NCBI GenBank assembly: GCA_004009845.1
Contig: RMBW01000072.1
Span: 248,001 to 312,000, forward strand
Source of the DNA: Davidsoniella eucalypti
Lineage: Eukaryota > Ascomycota > Sordariomycetes > Microascales > Ceratocystidaceae
DNA length: 64,000 bases
Direction of reading: 5' to 3'
The first letter of the stretch is position 1; every line of letters starts with the position of its first letter. A program made the position numbers and the translations under genes. The notes below the pieces were generated by a model. That model saw nothing but the letters and a program-made list of their open reading frames with translations, was not told the DNA's origin and did no database searches. Shown here one piece after another: positions 36,326 to 48,069 of this stretch.

Positions 36326-37057
36326 TTATTGGTCTTTTTCTTTCCTTTGGTTCATTGTACTTAATAGTGGATTCACTACTGCGCCATGCCCACGTTCTCC
36401 AAGTCTTCCTGGCCGGATCACGGGCCCCATTGGATCTCCCCTCAGTACCTTGCCGCCCATCACGATCTTTGACGGGTCGATATTAAGTTTTCTTCCGCCG
36501 CTCTCGTGATCACGTCCCCTATCTTCAACCCTCTCGCCTTTTGCGCCGTCTCTGTTTGCCCGCCAGACACCTTCCCCGTCTTCAAATTCCTCGCGCTTCC
36601 ATACTTCAACTCGTGCTTTACAAAGTTCCAACGCCTCTTCGCCAGCTTCCCAAGCAGCCTTTCTGTGCGGCGATGACACGGCAATTACGATGCTTTCCTC
36701 GCCGATCGGCACTGTTCCAAGTCTGTGGATCATGGTAATGCCGTTAAGAGAAAACTTGGCCTTGAGTTCTGTGCAGATACTCATCATAGATCGCAGTGCC
36801 ATCTTGTCATAGGCAGAATACTGGAGTTCCTTTACTTTCTTGCCATCGAAAGTATCTCTAGTTGTGCCTTTTGAGAACCCTTTAGTATTTACAATAGATA
36901 CATAATATGTGAGGCTAAGCTTACCTGCAAATACAACAATTGCCCCAGCCGATGGAGACCGCACCTTGTCCATGGCGTCCTTGACTGATAACTCAGAGAA
37001 TGTTAGAGCGACATGGCAACCATCGTCAGTCAATTCCCATCTCTCGCTACCAGTCAT
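36326..37057 (-). CDS. Molybdopterin synthase large (catalytic) subunit, MoaE/MOCS2B type
   Basis: Transfers sulfur from the small subunit to precursor Z, giving molybdopterin for molybdenum enzymes such as nitrate reductase. Exons 37057-36925 and 36867-36326 give 224 residues. The 57-bp intron is a multiple of three and open, so unspliced reading adds 19 residues; removing it restores the family motif GAIVVFAGTTRDTF exactly. Also present: VKELQYSAYDKMA, IHRLGTVPIGEESIVIAVSS and PHRKAAWEAGEE, the conserved active-site region. About 75 extra residues follow the usual end, rich in Arg and Gly, with a KIVMGGKVLRGDPMGPV block; extensions of this kind occur in fungal homologues. It shares a promoter region with the RNA-binding protein gene. 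Confidence 0.92.
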   Translation of the reverse strand: MTGSERWELTDDGCHVALTFSELSVKDAMDKVRSPSAGAIVVFAGKLSLTYYVSIVNTKGFSKGTTRDTFDGKKVKELQYSAYDKMALRSMMSICTELKAKFSLNGITMIHRLGTVPIGEESIVIAVSSPHRKAAWEAGEEALELCKARVEVWKREEFEDGEGVWRANRDGAKGERVEDRGRDHESGGRKLNIDPSKIVMGGKVLRGDPMGPVIRPGRLGERGHGAVVNPLLSTMNQRKEKDQ

Positions 37058-37759
37058 TTTGAAAGATAAATAATACAGTTAGTAGATGTTTATATATAGA
37101 TAAGACTCAGTGTCTCAGGATTATACCTCATTGATTCCGTCTACATATAAATCATCACGTTATTTTATAAAGTGCTCACCCTGGCAGGTGTCAAAGCTTA
37201 GGCTACAGCTGCAGTACTGCACGTGACAGCTGCCAGTCGAAACTAGCCTGCATCAACTTTCACATGAACTTTGTCGCATGAACATCAACAACCAAATCTG
37301 CCCTTTGATCGCTTTAATATATGCATCGGTGCTAATTTCTCTCAACCCAACATCCATAATTACACCACACAGTCAATATCCATCGACTTTCTAGCTAAAA
37401 GTCGGCATCGCTTCCAATTCCCTCAGCCTTATTTTCTAATAATGGAAACCCACGATAACATCGGCCGTCATCGCGACTCCGAACCTGACGACCGGGTTTC
37501 CGCTAACGGATTCCACCGCTCTCAATCCCGGCATGGTAATGCTTTACCACTACAATCAAAATCACCACAATTGCGCTAGGGCTGATCTGCTTCCGGCTAT
37601 ACATTGAGCTACTCAGGGCTACGCTTCATTGCCTAAATCTCCCGCGCGCACTGCCCTAGCATGAGCACGCCATCTTCTCTTCTTGGACTCCGTTGCTGCT
37701 TCATGCTTGGCTACGTTGATGATACTTCGTTTTTGACATAACCCAAAGAAACCATAAAC
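37058..37759. promoter_or_regulatory. Divergent promoter region of the MoaE-type and RBM-type genes
   Basis: About 700 bp between opposed starts. An open stretch from ATG 37442 to 37535 ends in a GTAATG donor; joined to an acceptor at 37748 (CCCAAAG) it reads in frame into the RBM-type start at 37760, so part of this may be a first coding exon. No core promoter element stands out. Confidence 0.4.
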
Positions 37760-40262
37760 ATGGCTGCTAACTTCCCCAACGGCCTTGGCCCGCGAGACCA
37801 CTCGGGGTCTCCTCCTAGGAACTTTCGCCAATCTCACCTTCAACGCCCTCAGAACACACAGCAACGGACTGAACTTTCATATGACGATATCCCACGGCCC
37901 GATCCGAAAGAGGGAGGCTCTAGCGAGAAGAAAATAGACCTCGATGACCTCGATGATCATGAAGATGGCCAGATCCCTGATGACGAGCCTTATCGATCTG
38001 ATATGCACAGCTTAGACGATCGCGGCTATGACTACGGAGACGAGGACTACGATGACGGCGCGAACTATTTACGGCACCAACGAGGCCGTCGTTTTGATGC
38101 GCGACGTGACGGTCAGAGATATGTAGACTTGGACAGTGCTCATAACTCTATGCGCTATCAACGTAGCCGCCGCTATAGTCGCAGTAGATCACCACGTGCT
38201 CGGGGGCAACCAACCGATACCATTGTAGTCGAGGGTGTTCCAGATACCTTTACTTTGAACGACATGCGAACTAGCTTTTACGCCTCTACCGATCTAGTCG
38301 ATTTTCCCACCGCTCAAATCAGAGTACCGGGAGGTACGTCGAAATACACATGAATCTTCTTCCGAATGCTAAACAAGCTAACATTGACTTCTTTGTTTTA
38401 TGATAGGCTCTCACGCCTTCATTCAGTTCAAGGCTCTAAGTGATTCTATCAACTGGATGGAGAACAACTGGCCGCGAATCACTCTCGAATTTCCAGGAAG
38501 ACCAGAAATACCGGATGAAAAGCTTACTTGCTTTGTTCATTATGCGAAGCCCGGCGATCTTGATCGTGCTGTGGCTCAGACTGAAGACACTACTTATAAA
38601 GCTCGTATCTATGATGGTTAGTAAAATCCAAAGTGGTTCTCGCATTGTGCTTCTTACTGACTCGTACTTTTCTAACCTTCAGATAGCCATCGTGCACAGC
38701 TGACTGGAGCCACAGACGCCTCAAATACTCCTTCACAAATCCTTGTTTTCTACCCATTGCCACTAACAATCACAGAATATTCTTTTGCAACGGGTGTGAA
38801 ACAACTAGAGAAAGAACAGAAATCAAATCTACCTCGGCCAGAGGGCATGCCGAAGCTAAAGTCAACAGCACCTGTTGGTGATACTACCGGCCTTGGTGCT
38901 AAAAAGGGGTCTATACATCGAGTGTCTCTCATCCGTAACACTGCGACTAATGTCTCGCTCGGTTACGGCTTTGCTGAGTTCTGGACGTTGGATGACGCCA
39001 TGGCTGCTATGGCCAAGTTCCAAAAGTCACGCTCCTTCACAATCGAAGGGACGCCCGTCACAGTTTCAACGATTCATCTCGGAGTCTTCGTTCCTGAGAC
39101 TAGGCCTATAGTCCCTCATATCGCAAAGCAATCGTTTCATCCGCTGTTCAACCCGGCGATAAGGGTTAGATACAGAGATCTTCGTGTCTACCCTAGCTTT
39201 CAAGTCTTGACAGAGGAGCCCCCTCAAGGCACCGTCATCGCCAACCATCCCCAGTCTCGCTCAGACACTACAGAAGAAGCTAAAAAGAAAAAAAGAAAGG
39301 GAGATTCTTTGGCCTCCACTGTCGCCAAGAAGCCAATAGTAATGGCTGGGCAAATGGCTCTATGGCAGAAAAAGCATGCCGAAATCTCAGAGCCTACAGC
39401 AGGAAACAATAATGTCAAAAGCTCTGCTAATTCGTTTCCAATCGTCTCCCGTAACGGTCCAATCAAAATATCACTCGGTAGTGCAAATAAGGCGGTCTCA
39501 GTTCCTACTACTTCAACATCTACGGCAGCCACTGCATCACAATCTTCTGTAGATACGACAGGAGAGAACAAGCCTATATCATTTCTGGATCGTGATAAGC
39601 TACAGTGTCTACTATGTATGATGAAATACAAGTCACTCGAAGACTGTGACACTCATGAACGATCTCGAAATCACAAGAACGCCATGCAAGACGACGCAAA
39701 GGTAAAAGCTGCCACGGCACGCATTGCCGCACGAAATAAGAAGATGGCCGCTGAAATCGAAGCCATTGCCGCTACTCAGTACCGCGACAGAGCCAAAGAG
39801 CGTCGAAAAGCCTTCAACCAGCCGAACGCTCCCACCAAATCAACATCAGCGAGCAAGGACTCTTCCTCTACTTCCAAGCGCAAAGACACCACTGTTGCCG
39901 CTGCTACTACTGCTCCGTCTAAATCTGTCACAAATGGTGAAGATCCAGCCGCTGTGCCCCCGTCCTCATCTTCTAGTTTCGTTATTTCTAGTAAAGGTTC
40001 TTCACTACTAGCCAAAATGGGCTGGAAGGCCGGCATGGGTCTTGGTGTGAATGGTGAGGGTCGCACGGAAATCATCGAGACTAATTTGTATAAGGAGGGC
40101 GTCGGGCTCGGTGCTGAAGGTGGAAATCTGGGCGATGCACATGCAGTGGCTGAAAAGAAGACGGTCAGTAGATATGGCAACTATGTGGAATCTGTCCAGG
40201 ATAAGGCACGTAAAAGATATGAGGAACTTAACATAGGAAAGGATAACGAGAAGGATGTGTAA
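37760..40262 (+). CDS. RBM5/RBM10-like RNA-binding protein with RRMs, C2H2 finger and G-patch
   Basis: Probable nuclear splicing regulator. Exons 37760-38333, 38407-38616 and 38683-40262 give 787 residues; introns of 73 and 66 bp have good GTACGT and GTTAGT donors and CTAAC branch sites. Order: an acidic then Arg/Ser-rich N terminus (RSRRYSRSRSPRARG, about 135-149); an RRM from about 152 (DTIVVEGVPDTFTLNDMRTS); a second RRM-like segment with SLGYGFAEFWTLDDAMAAM; a C2H2 finger near 570 (CLLCMMKYKSLEDCDTHE, then RNH); and a G-patch near 697-745 (LAKMGWKAGMGLG). This layout is that of vertebrate RBM5/RBM10 and fission yeast Rbm10; an OCRE domain is not evident. An extra upstream exon (37442-37535) would add an MET-HDN-type N terminus in frame. 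Confidence 0.85.
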
Positions 40263-40407
40263 ATATACATAGATTACTGTTTCCTGTCCATTCTAACACA
40301 AGACCAATTCTTTAAATTTTGTAATTCGATTGTAGTATATATACCCTATATATGAATGTGCTTATTCTAAATATGTGCAGATATAATCACCTGTAGACCC
40401 CACCCCA

Positions 40408-42302
40408 CTAAGCCGCTCGGCCCTTTGGGTCCTTTATCAACGGTTGATATAACTTCTGAATGAGCGATGGCTTTCGGCGGCTTAGATCCAATATAGCCTG
40501 AGCAAAGAGACCATTAGCCCAGGAAAACCTATGTATTTGAAGATGGTTAGTGTCATGCCCAGGTTTTACTTTTGGATACCCAAGTATTCAACTAGATAGA
40601 TATCGATAAAGACTTACCAAGGTCTGGTATAGTCATGTACATTGTGACTGTTGACACTTTCGTGAATAAGGCCAATCCCGTTTGTGCTAGTCATCAACTC
40701 CAAGATTGCACCCATGATTTCCGTGTCGTTATCAGAAGTCATAGATTGTACGGTATTGCTCATAGGCCAGGCGTGGCCAGGCTTGATATGCGGACTACCG
40801 ACACCATTAATTACCGGGCCTTCACAATACCATGGATTATGCTTACTTAGCACAAAGCGGCGGGTGTTTTGGTAAGTAGCATCGTCACGGTCGAGGTAGC
40901 CGAGGAAAGGCGCTGATAGTAGCGATGGGATATTGGCGTCGTCCATAAGGTTGTGGCTGCCGTAGCCGTCAACCTCAAAGGCATATATAGGGCCAATATC
41001 TCCTGGTCCGGGAAAAATGGCGTGAGCGGCGATGCCGGCACGGATGCCAGCGGCCATGGCGGTTATATCGTCAGTCAAGCCAGAGCGGGCGCGGGCTATA
41101 TGGGTTGTGATGTTGGCAGCGGCAGATTCGAGATAGCGGGCAAACATCATGTTTGCGGGCACCAAAAACTCGAATACGGCAGTGTCATCACTGGGGCGGA
41201 AAGGCGAGCGTACCATGCCGGTATGGGCAACAGGGTTGCCGGTACCAACATTGCTGAGGGTGCCCGTCATAGTGTTAGTCACTGAATTGAACTTATAAGG
41301 CGGTGGCCGCGGCTTTCCATGCTCGTCGTATGTTGACGCCGTCATCTCGGTTGCCGTAGTTAGGATAGCCTCAACAGCATCTACCCAGTGGAACTTGCCA
41401 AAGAAGGCAACGTCACCCGTAGCCTGCAAGTAATCATGGGACAGCTGCAAAAAGGCACCGAACGAGTCCAGCTCGAAGTTGCACGTCGACACAAGCATCG
41501 GGTCAACCACGGGCAACACCGTCGAGCCTGAGCCACCGCGGCTAACCCTGATGCCAGACTCCGGCGGCGCTTGGAACGCGTTGCAGAATGGCTGCTTGGT
41601 GATATATCGCGCCTGGAGGTTGATAGCACCGCGGAACAAAGCGGCTAAGTCATCATCAGGCGAGGTGATCAGATCGCGGTAGACCTGCAGCTGGTTGGCC
41701 GAGTCACGAAGCCACATAGCGTTGATATCACCAGTGATGATGAAGGCGAGCTCCTCCTCCGGGTCATCGTCGGAGACACCCATCCACTTGATGCACGTGT
41801 CTATGGTGCTGGGAAAGGTGTTCTCAAAGAGGCGGAACAGATCCGCGTCGACGATGATATCGCGCATACGCTTAATCTCGCGCTCAACTAACGGCGACCG
41901 GAACGTACGACACTCCGGTTCTGGCCGCTGATAGCCGAGCGCCAACTTGCCGGGCGATCTGGGCTCGTGAGGCGACCGAGCAAACGTCGTGTACTCCGGG
42001 CATGATTTGGCGGTAGGTTGCCATCCGGACGTGTAATTAGAGTCTGGGGCATTCTCGTCTTCTTCGGTCGCCGGTACCGAAGACGGCCTGGGCCGCGAGA
42101 CGTAGAGGGCCTCCGCCTCTAGAGGCTCCTCCTCGGGCTCCTCGACGGCCGGGGGTACAGCTCCAACGACGCTGGAAGGCGGCACGGCTGATGGTGACTG
42201 GGCCAAAGAAGCCTCCCATGTCTGCGTTAGTGTCAGGAATCCGATGACGACAATCAGCGCGATGACGACAAAACGGAAGCCGACGGGCACGCGCATAAAC
42301 AT
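40408..42302 (-). CDS. Glycoside hydrolase family 125 (exo-alpha-1,6-mannosidase type), type II membrane protein
   Basis: Metal-independent alpha-mannosidase, probably trimming alpha-1,6-mannose from secretory glycans or the cell wall. Exons 42302-40618 and 40528-40408 give 601 residues, with an 89-bp intron just before the conserved end FSWANGLFAQAILDL. A hydrophobic segment at about 9-27 with no cleavage site suggests a signal anchor, followed by an acidic Pro-rich stem. Family motifs: ITGDINAMWLRDSANQ, VDPMLVSTCNFELDSFG, GMVRSPFRPSDD and NPWYCEGPVINGVGSPH. The chosen ATG at 42302 is the first in frame. Family assignment rests on these motifs; the exact substrate is inferred. Confidence 0.88.
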
Positions 42303-43504
42303 AGCGAGTGGAGCCAATGCCAATGTGTTGCTAGAAGTGGTGATGGTTCGTGAAGGTGGAACATAGAAGGTGATGGGCCGTATTCAGTAGCCACAATTAT
42401 ATTGAGCGAGGTGGTCGTTGCCCAAATGTGGAAAGAAGCTTAGTCTAGAACAAGATCGATTGTTTAGATTCGCCGATCCTGCCTTGAGAATTATTATCAC
42501 GAATATTGCAGAATCTACCTCTTTGCTCTTCGACCGTTATAAACGTATCATTTGATGTTTCGGCATTTTTTCCACCCTTATCATTTAGCTTCTCCAACGT
42601 CTCATAAATGACTTTGAAAATGTCTTGGCGTTTCTCGTCTACATTTTATATAATATAACTGCAAAAGGATGCCTAAAGCGCAGGGGGTAGATAGACAATG
42701 AACCATATTGAGCGAGTCTTAACCATTGTCCTATTTTAGGTGGGTCTATAAACTACGTTGGTCGCAGTTTGATTTTCTTTTCTTCTCATTATTGTTAGGG
42801 TTACTTACTCTATAAGCTATATATGTAACCGTCACCTTCATAAATGGTTGTATATTCCTCGTGCTATAGCAATAAGAAAATGCAAAGTGGAAAAAAAGAA
42901 GAAAAAAAGTATCAAATAAGAAAGCTAGGAAGTTGCTCAAATAAAAGTAGTTTAGTGTGTTAAGTGTAAAAAATATCTTTTCATACAAACTTTACCCTTC
43001 ACTAAGTAATGTACCGTAATTTAGAGTTTAGTTTAATTTTAGGTTTGTGATCCTATTTTTTGCAGTTAGACTTGACTTGACTATTGAATGTTTACATGAA
43101 TTACTGACATTATACGACGCCAGATCAGTTACCGGATAGATAATATGCTCAGTACATTCGTTCTACATAATAACGACCTCTGGAAGCAATTTTGATCAGA
43201 ATTCTCTAGTCACAAACCCTATGCTTAAATGACAATAACCCTGATACTTTTGTCAAAACAACATATCTTGTTCTTTCCAATCAGCTCCTCACGATCATTC
43301 TCACAAAACCATAACAGTATAAAACTATTCCAACTTTTATTAACAACGTGCTTCTTATCAACACAACTATCTGTTATATGCACGGCCTCGCATTACTATA
43401 TTACTGAATATCAACCTTACCTTATCAGCTGATCATTTTGTTTACTAGTATCACTACTATTTTACAGACTTCGCTACCACGTCGACCTCCACTCCGATCG
43501 GACA
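42303..43504. promoter_or_regulatory. Divergent promoter region of the GH125 gene and the broken sugar porter
   Basis: AT-rich, with a TAGGGTTA octamer at 42796-42803, 494 bp upstream of the GH125 start. A short A/T-rich stretch follows (42880-43060). No gene seen. Confidence 0.45.
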
Positions 43505-45199
43505 ATGTTTACTCCAGCCAAAGATGTAGCTACCGTAGCCGATGACAATAGCCCCGAGCCCGCCGGAGTCCTCAAGATACCCAAACAGCCAGGTGTCATA
43601 GCTCTCGTGACCAAATATCCCCGAGCCGCCGTCTAGTGCTTCCTCGTCTCGCTAACCATCGTCATGGAAGGCTTCTGCCTGATCGCACAAGGCTCGCTCT
43701 ATGCGTTGCCGCAGTATACCAATGATTTTGGCGTGCCACGCCCCACAAACCTCGCCGCCACCACTCTCAACGATACAAACGAAATTCCCGGCCGGATTCA
43801 GGTCATCATGGTCATGGGCCAGACCGTAGGCCAGATGTGTGGATTGGGCGTAGCTGGCTATGCCACCGATAAGCTGGGATTCCGTATCACTGCCCTTATT
43901 GGGTTTGCCTGGATTGGCGGCTGGACGTTCGCGCTCTTCTTTGCCCAGAGTATGCTACACATTATTCTAGCTCAGGCGTTTACCGGTTTAAGCTGGGGTG
44001 TTTTTCAGACTCTGGGCCCAAGCTATGCAAACGACATTGCCCCGGAGGCATTGCGTCCTTATGCAACTATGTGGACGAATGTATGCTGGATCATTGGCCA
44101 AATCATTGGCAGTGCTATGATGCGTGGCATGCTGAATGTCCGCGGAAGCATGGCTTGGAAGGCTGTCTATGCTCTGCAGTGGGCATGGCCTATACTCTTA
44201 GCGCCCGTAATCGCCATGTGCCCCGAGTCTCCACGCTGGCTGATTGGCAAAGGCCGCGAAGAAGAGGCACGTCGGCAGCAGATCCGTCTAGTTCCACGCA
44301 GCGTAGAAAACCCCGATATCGTTATCGAAACACTCAAGCAGCAGATGAGGCAGCAGGTTCATGATGAAACAGAATCGTCTGGCAGCATTGTGCAATGCTT
44401 CAAGGGCCGGAACCTCGTGCGCACAGAGCTATCTAGCATGATTTGGATCATCCAAAATATGTGCGGTAGCACTCTGATTGGATGGGCATCCTATTTCATG
44501 AAGCAAGCTGGTCTAGAGACCGAACTTGCCTTCACGATGCAACTCGTCATGTATATTCTAGGCATGGCCGGTACCTTCTGTGCATTCGGTCTTCTGCCAA
44601 TCATGCCGCGCCGGACGTTGTATCTAACAGGCCATATATCTATGGTGACTCTACTGACGTCCATTGGTGTTGTTGGTATCTTCCAGACACAGCTGGCATC
44701 TGTTGGTTCTTGGGCCGTTGCAATCCTGCTTATTCTGTACAACTTCATGTACAACATCAGCGTCGGTCCACTCACGTATTCATACGTGACCCTAGTCCCT
44801 TCGGCGCCGCTCAAAACGAAGACCGTCGCGCTGGCGCGACTAGGTTACTGCGCAACTACACTCTTCACATCATCGGTGGCTCCCCTACAAATTGCCAGCG
44901 ACTCGTGGAACTAGGGTGCAAAGTCAGGCTTGTTCTGGGGCGGATTCGGTGTACTGTGCTTGGTGTATTCGTTCTTGCGCGTGCCGGAGATTGAAGGTCG
45001 CACGCAGCTGGAAGTCGACCAGTTATTCGAAAATGATGTGCCTTTCCGGTCCTGGAGTCAATACAAGGTTGCTTCATCCGAGGAACTTGCAGCGGCTGCT
45101 GCTATCGGGTTTATTGGAGATAGTCATCTGAAGGAGAAGAAGGACGAGGACCGAGGCTCGCTTTCCAGTGCCGATACAGCCATCAGCATTGGCTCGTAA
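43505..45199 (+). pseudogene. MFS sugar porter with two in-frame TAG codons
   Basis: A 565-codon frame, otherwise uninterrupted from ATG 43505 to TAA 45199, encodes a 12-TM hexose/alpha-glucoside-type proton symporter. Landmarks are VMEGFCLIAQGSLYALPQY (TM1), PESPRWLIGKGREEEARR (the sugar-porter PESPR motif before the central loop) and VPEIEGRTQLEVDQLFEN (end of TM12). TAG codons at 43634-43636 (codon 44) and 44912-44914 (codon 470) replace positions where relatives have Trp (KYPRAAV-W-CF and N-W-GAKSG). Each is one G-to-A change from TGG. No frameshift is present, so loss of function looks recent, or one or both are assembly or sequencing errors. Other genes in the window end on TAG, so reassignment is unlikely. 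Confidence 0.82.
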
Positions 45200-46652
45200 A
45201 CTACCTAGATATGATCCTGTTAATGATTAATGGGCAAATGATCCATCTGCATGACGGTCGATAATGAATATACGACTAAAACATGGAAATTCCAAGGTCA
45301 CATTATACATCACACATCAACGTATGAAAGAGTGTACATGGTAAATCTCATGTTTCACTAAGTCTCTGTTGTCCGATTTTTTTCACTTACATATGAAAAT
45401 TGGTAGGTTAAATGAATAAAAAGTCTTGGCATCCGCTTTATGTAGTTCTTGGCGAACTTGAGCCTTGGCTAAATTTGACATTTTATTTAAGACGAGATTG
45501 TCTTTCAAGTTTAGGAAACACGTACTTTCTTTTCTCCCTGATATCTTGTATTCCGATTAGTCTTCTATCTCCTCTATGATGGTCATCACAAACAAAGTGC
45601 TGAAATGGATTTTGACTATTTCACACTCTCGATGCTGGAAACGGCTGACGTTGATGAAGAGCGTGAAGATAGGCTCTATTCACAGATGACGGACGCTGAC
45701 GATCAATTTTAACTACATGTATGTACTAATACATATATAGTTATACTAGATCATAACTAAGTAAATAAAGGCATTTCTTATTCCCTTTTTTTGGACTTTT
45801 ATCTTCACCTATAGTTGATTAGTTTCAATTAAATGTCCTAGTTTTTTTCCCTTTCTATCCTCTCCATATCTTAATTCGGCTTGAATAATGGATAATCAGC
45901 AAGTTGCCGATTCGTCGGTCTCGGCTCGGGATTGATCTTCAAGCATTGAACAACTAAATATGAAAAAAAGGAACCCGGATATTACTTTCTATGAAACCGG
46001 TAAAAGAATAGAAAAAGCGACATTCTCTTTTATGAAGCTTTTTTTTTTCTCGGTATATTCATCTTGGTATTCTTTTTCGTGATCGTGAATTAACTTGTAA
46101 CATATTGCCAAGATTTTCATACAGTACACACAGCTAATAGCAAATATCTCGGCTTAGACCACCGACGCTAATAGATTATATCACAAAGACATTTTTTCAA
46201 GAAAAGATCAAGTCATTGAATTCAAATTACACTTTCCCATCTTATATTTTGTTACAGAAAAAAAAACAAGAATAAATCCCAAAAATGAAGTTTGGCATAT
46301 GAACTAATTCCATTGCTATGTTTGCTTTTTGAATTGCGCCTTGACAGAAAAAAAAGCTTCAAAATGCAAAGAACATGGTTGAGTGACAAAAGTTAAACAA
46401 AAAGAAGTACTAATACATACTACATGCGGAGTGACAAAAAGAAGAAAAGGGTAACCAAGAAGGAAAAGTATCAAACAAGATGAAGAAACAAAAAAAAGTG
46501 AAATATGTGGAAAATAAAGAGTAACAAAGAACGGTTTATCTCGGAGTCATAGCCCAGGTTTCCGGCTGGATCGAAGGGGGAATACTAGTAGCTGAGCTGT
46601 AGCAAATCGGAAAGAGAAAGAAAAGTATGGCAAATAGTACTATTTTGGCGCT
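45200..46652. other. Spacer between two converging 3' ends
   Basis: AT-rich with many A and T runs; no conserved gene seen apart from the 35-codon frame listed separately. It receives the 3' ends of the broken transporter (+) and IDH1 (-). Confidence 0.5.
45605..45712 (+). CDS. Possible acidic micro-protein (35 aa)
   Basis: A short frame from ATG to TAA, rich in Asp and Glu (begins MDFDYFTLSMLET) and with coding-like codon choice amid AT-rich noise. I do not recognise it. It could be chance, the last exon of a missed gene, or a fragment. Confidence 0.15.
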   Translation: MDFDYFTLSMLETADVDEEREDRLYSQMTDADDQF

Positions 46653-48069
46653 TTACAGAGAAGCCTCCATCTTGTCGAGGATGGCACGGGTGAACTGGTG
46701 AGTGGTGTTCTCGCCGCCCATGTCACGGGTGCGGACCTTGCTATAGGGTTGTTAGTGACTAAAGCACGAGATAACACTAGAATTAGAATTAGAACTTACC
46801 CCTCGGAGATGACGGCGTAGATGGCGTTGGAGATGCGGTTGGCGTGGTCGTCCAGACCCAGGTGGCGCAGCATCATGCAGCCAGACAGAATCATGGCAGT
46901 GGGGTTGGCCTGATCCTTGCCCTGGATATCCAGACCGACGTGACGGCAGCCGGGCTCGAAGATGGCGACATCACGGCCCATGTTGCAACCAGGAACGATA
47001 CCAGGACCACCGACCAGGGCAGCACCAATGTTGGACAGAATACCACCGTACAGGTTAGGTGTCAGGACAACATCGAACTGCTGGGGCTTGCTGACAGCCT
47101 GCATGGAGGCGTTGTCGACAATCATGTCGTTGGTCTCCAGGCCGGGGTACAGCTTAGCGGTCTCGTGGAAGGTGGAGCGGAACAGACCATCAGCCAGCTT
47201 CATGATATTGGCCTTGTGGATGCAGGTGACCTTCTTGCGGCCGTTGGCTAGAGCGAAGCTGAAGGCAAACTTGGCAATGCGCTCAGACTTGACGCGGGTG
47301 ATGATCTTGAGAGACTCAACGACACCGGGCACGCTCTGGTGCTCCAGGCCAGAGTACTCACCCTCGGTGTTCTCACGGATGATGCACAGGTCAACGTCCT
47401 TGTGGCGGGTCTGATAGCCGGGAATGTTCTTGATCAGCGAGATAGAGGCGTAGATGTCCAGCTCCTGGCGCAGAGCGACGTTGAACGAGGAGTGGCCGGA
47501 GCGCTCGACGGGGGTGTGGAGGATACCCTTCAGGCCCAGCTTGTTGCGCTTCAGAGAGGCAATCGACTGGCGGAAAGCCTCCTCGGTGCTGGAAGCGCCC
47601 TGGATGCCAGTGACGTTGACCTGCTCCCACTCGATAGGAACGTTGTCGGCCTTGAAAAGAGTCTTGACAGACTCGGCAACCTCAGCACCGACACCATCAC
47701 CGGGAATCAGAGTGACGGTGTACTTGCCACCAAACTTGGAGGGCTTGAAGATATCGCTCTGGACGGTAGCGTATGAGCGGGCGGCAGCGAAGGGGGTCTG
47801 CTGCTTGGTAGCGGCAGCGCGCAGGAGCTATAAGCGGGAGACACACGATATGTTAGTGACGGTGTTTTCGGTGATCAAGTGGTGTATGACCGGGTTCTCG
47901 AGTTGGGCGTCCAGCAGACATTGAGTTGCGGCCGATGTTACAGCCCACCGGCAGTCTGTATATCGTTTTTCGTTCTTGCGAGAGATCACGAGAGGGTGTT
48001 GGTGGTCAGAACAAGACAAAAGAAGATGCGGCTTACCTGCGCGGTTCTAGCGGATCCTCTGGACAGCAT
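46653..48069 (-). CDS. IDH1: NAD-isocitrate dehydrogenase subunit 1, mitochondrial
   Basis: Regulatory subunit of the TCA-cycle NAD-dependent isocitrate dehydrogenase. Exons 48069-48037, 47827-46800 and 46740-46653 give 382 residues; introns are 209 and 59 bp. Exon 1 plus the start of exon 2 form an Arg/Ala-rich mitochondrial presequence (MLSRGSARTAQLLRAAATK). Landmarks are TVTLIPGDGVGAEVAESVKT, IRENTEGEYSGLEHQSVPGV, HKANIMKLADGLFR, IIVDNASMQAV-type Asp region and ANPTAMILSGCMMLRHLG. The ESVPGVVESLK-type wording (here HQSVPGVVESLK) and the substitutions near the substrate site match yeast Idh1 rather than catalytic Idh2. The last exon restores GKVRTRDMGGENTTHQFT. Codons are strongly biased to C or G endings, consistent with high expression. 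Confidence 0.95.

Noticed and set aside
43634..44914. Splicing or TAG recoding to rescue the sugar porter
   Set aside because: GT-AG pairs that would remove the TAGs are 10-44 bp long and delete conserved residues; several intact genes here end on TAG, so it is a normal stop.
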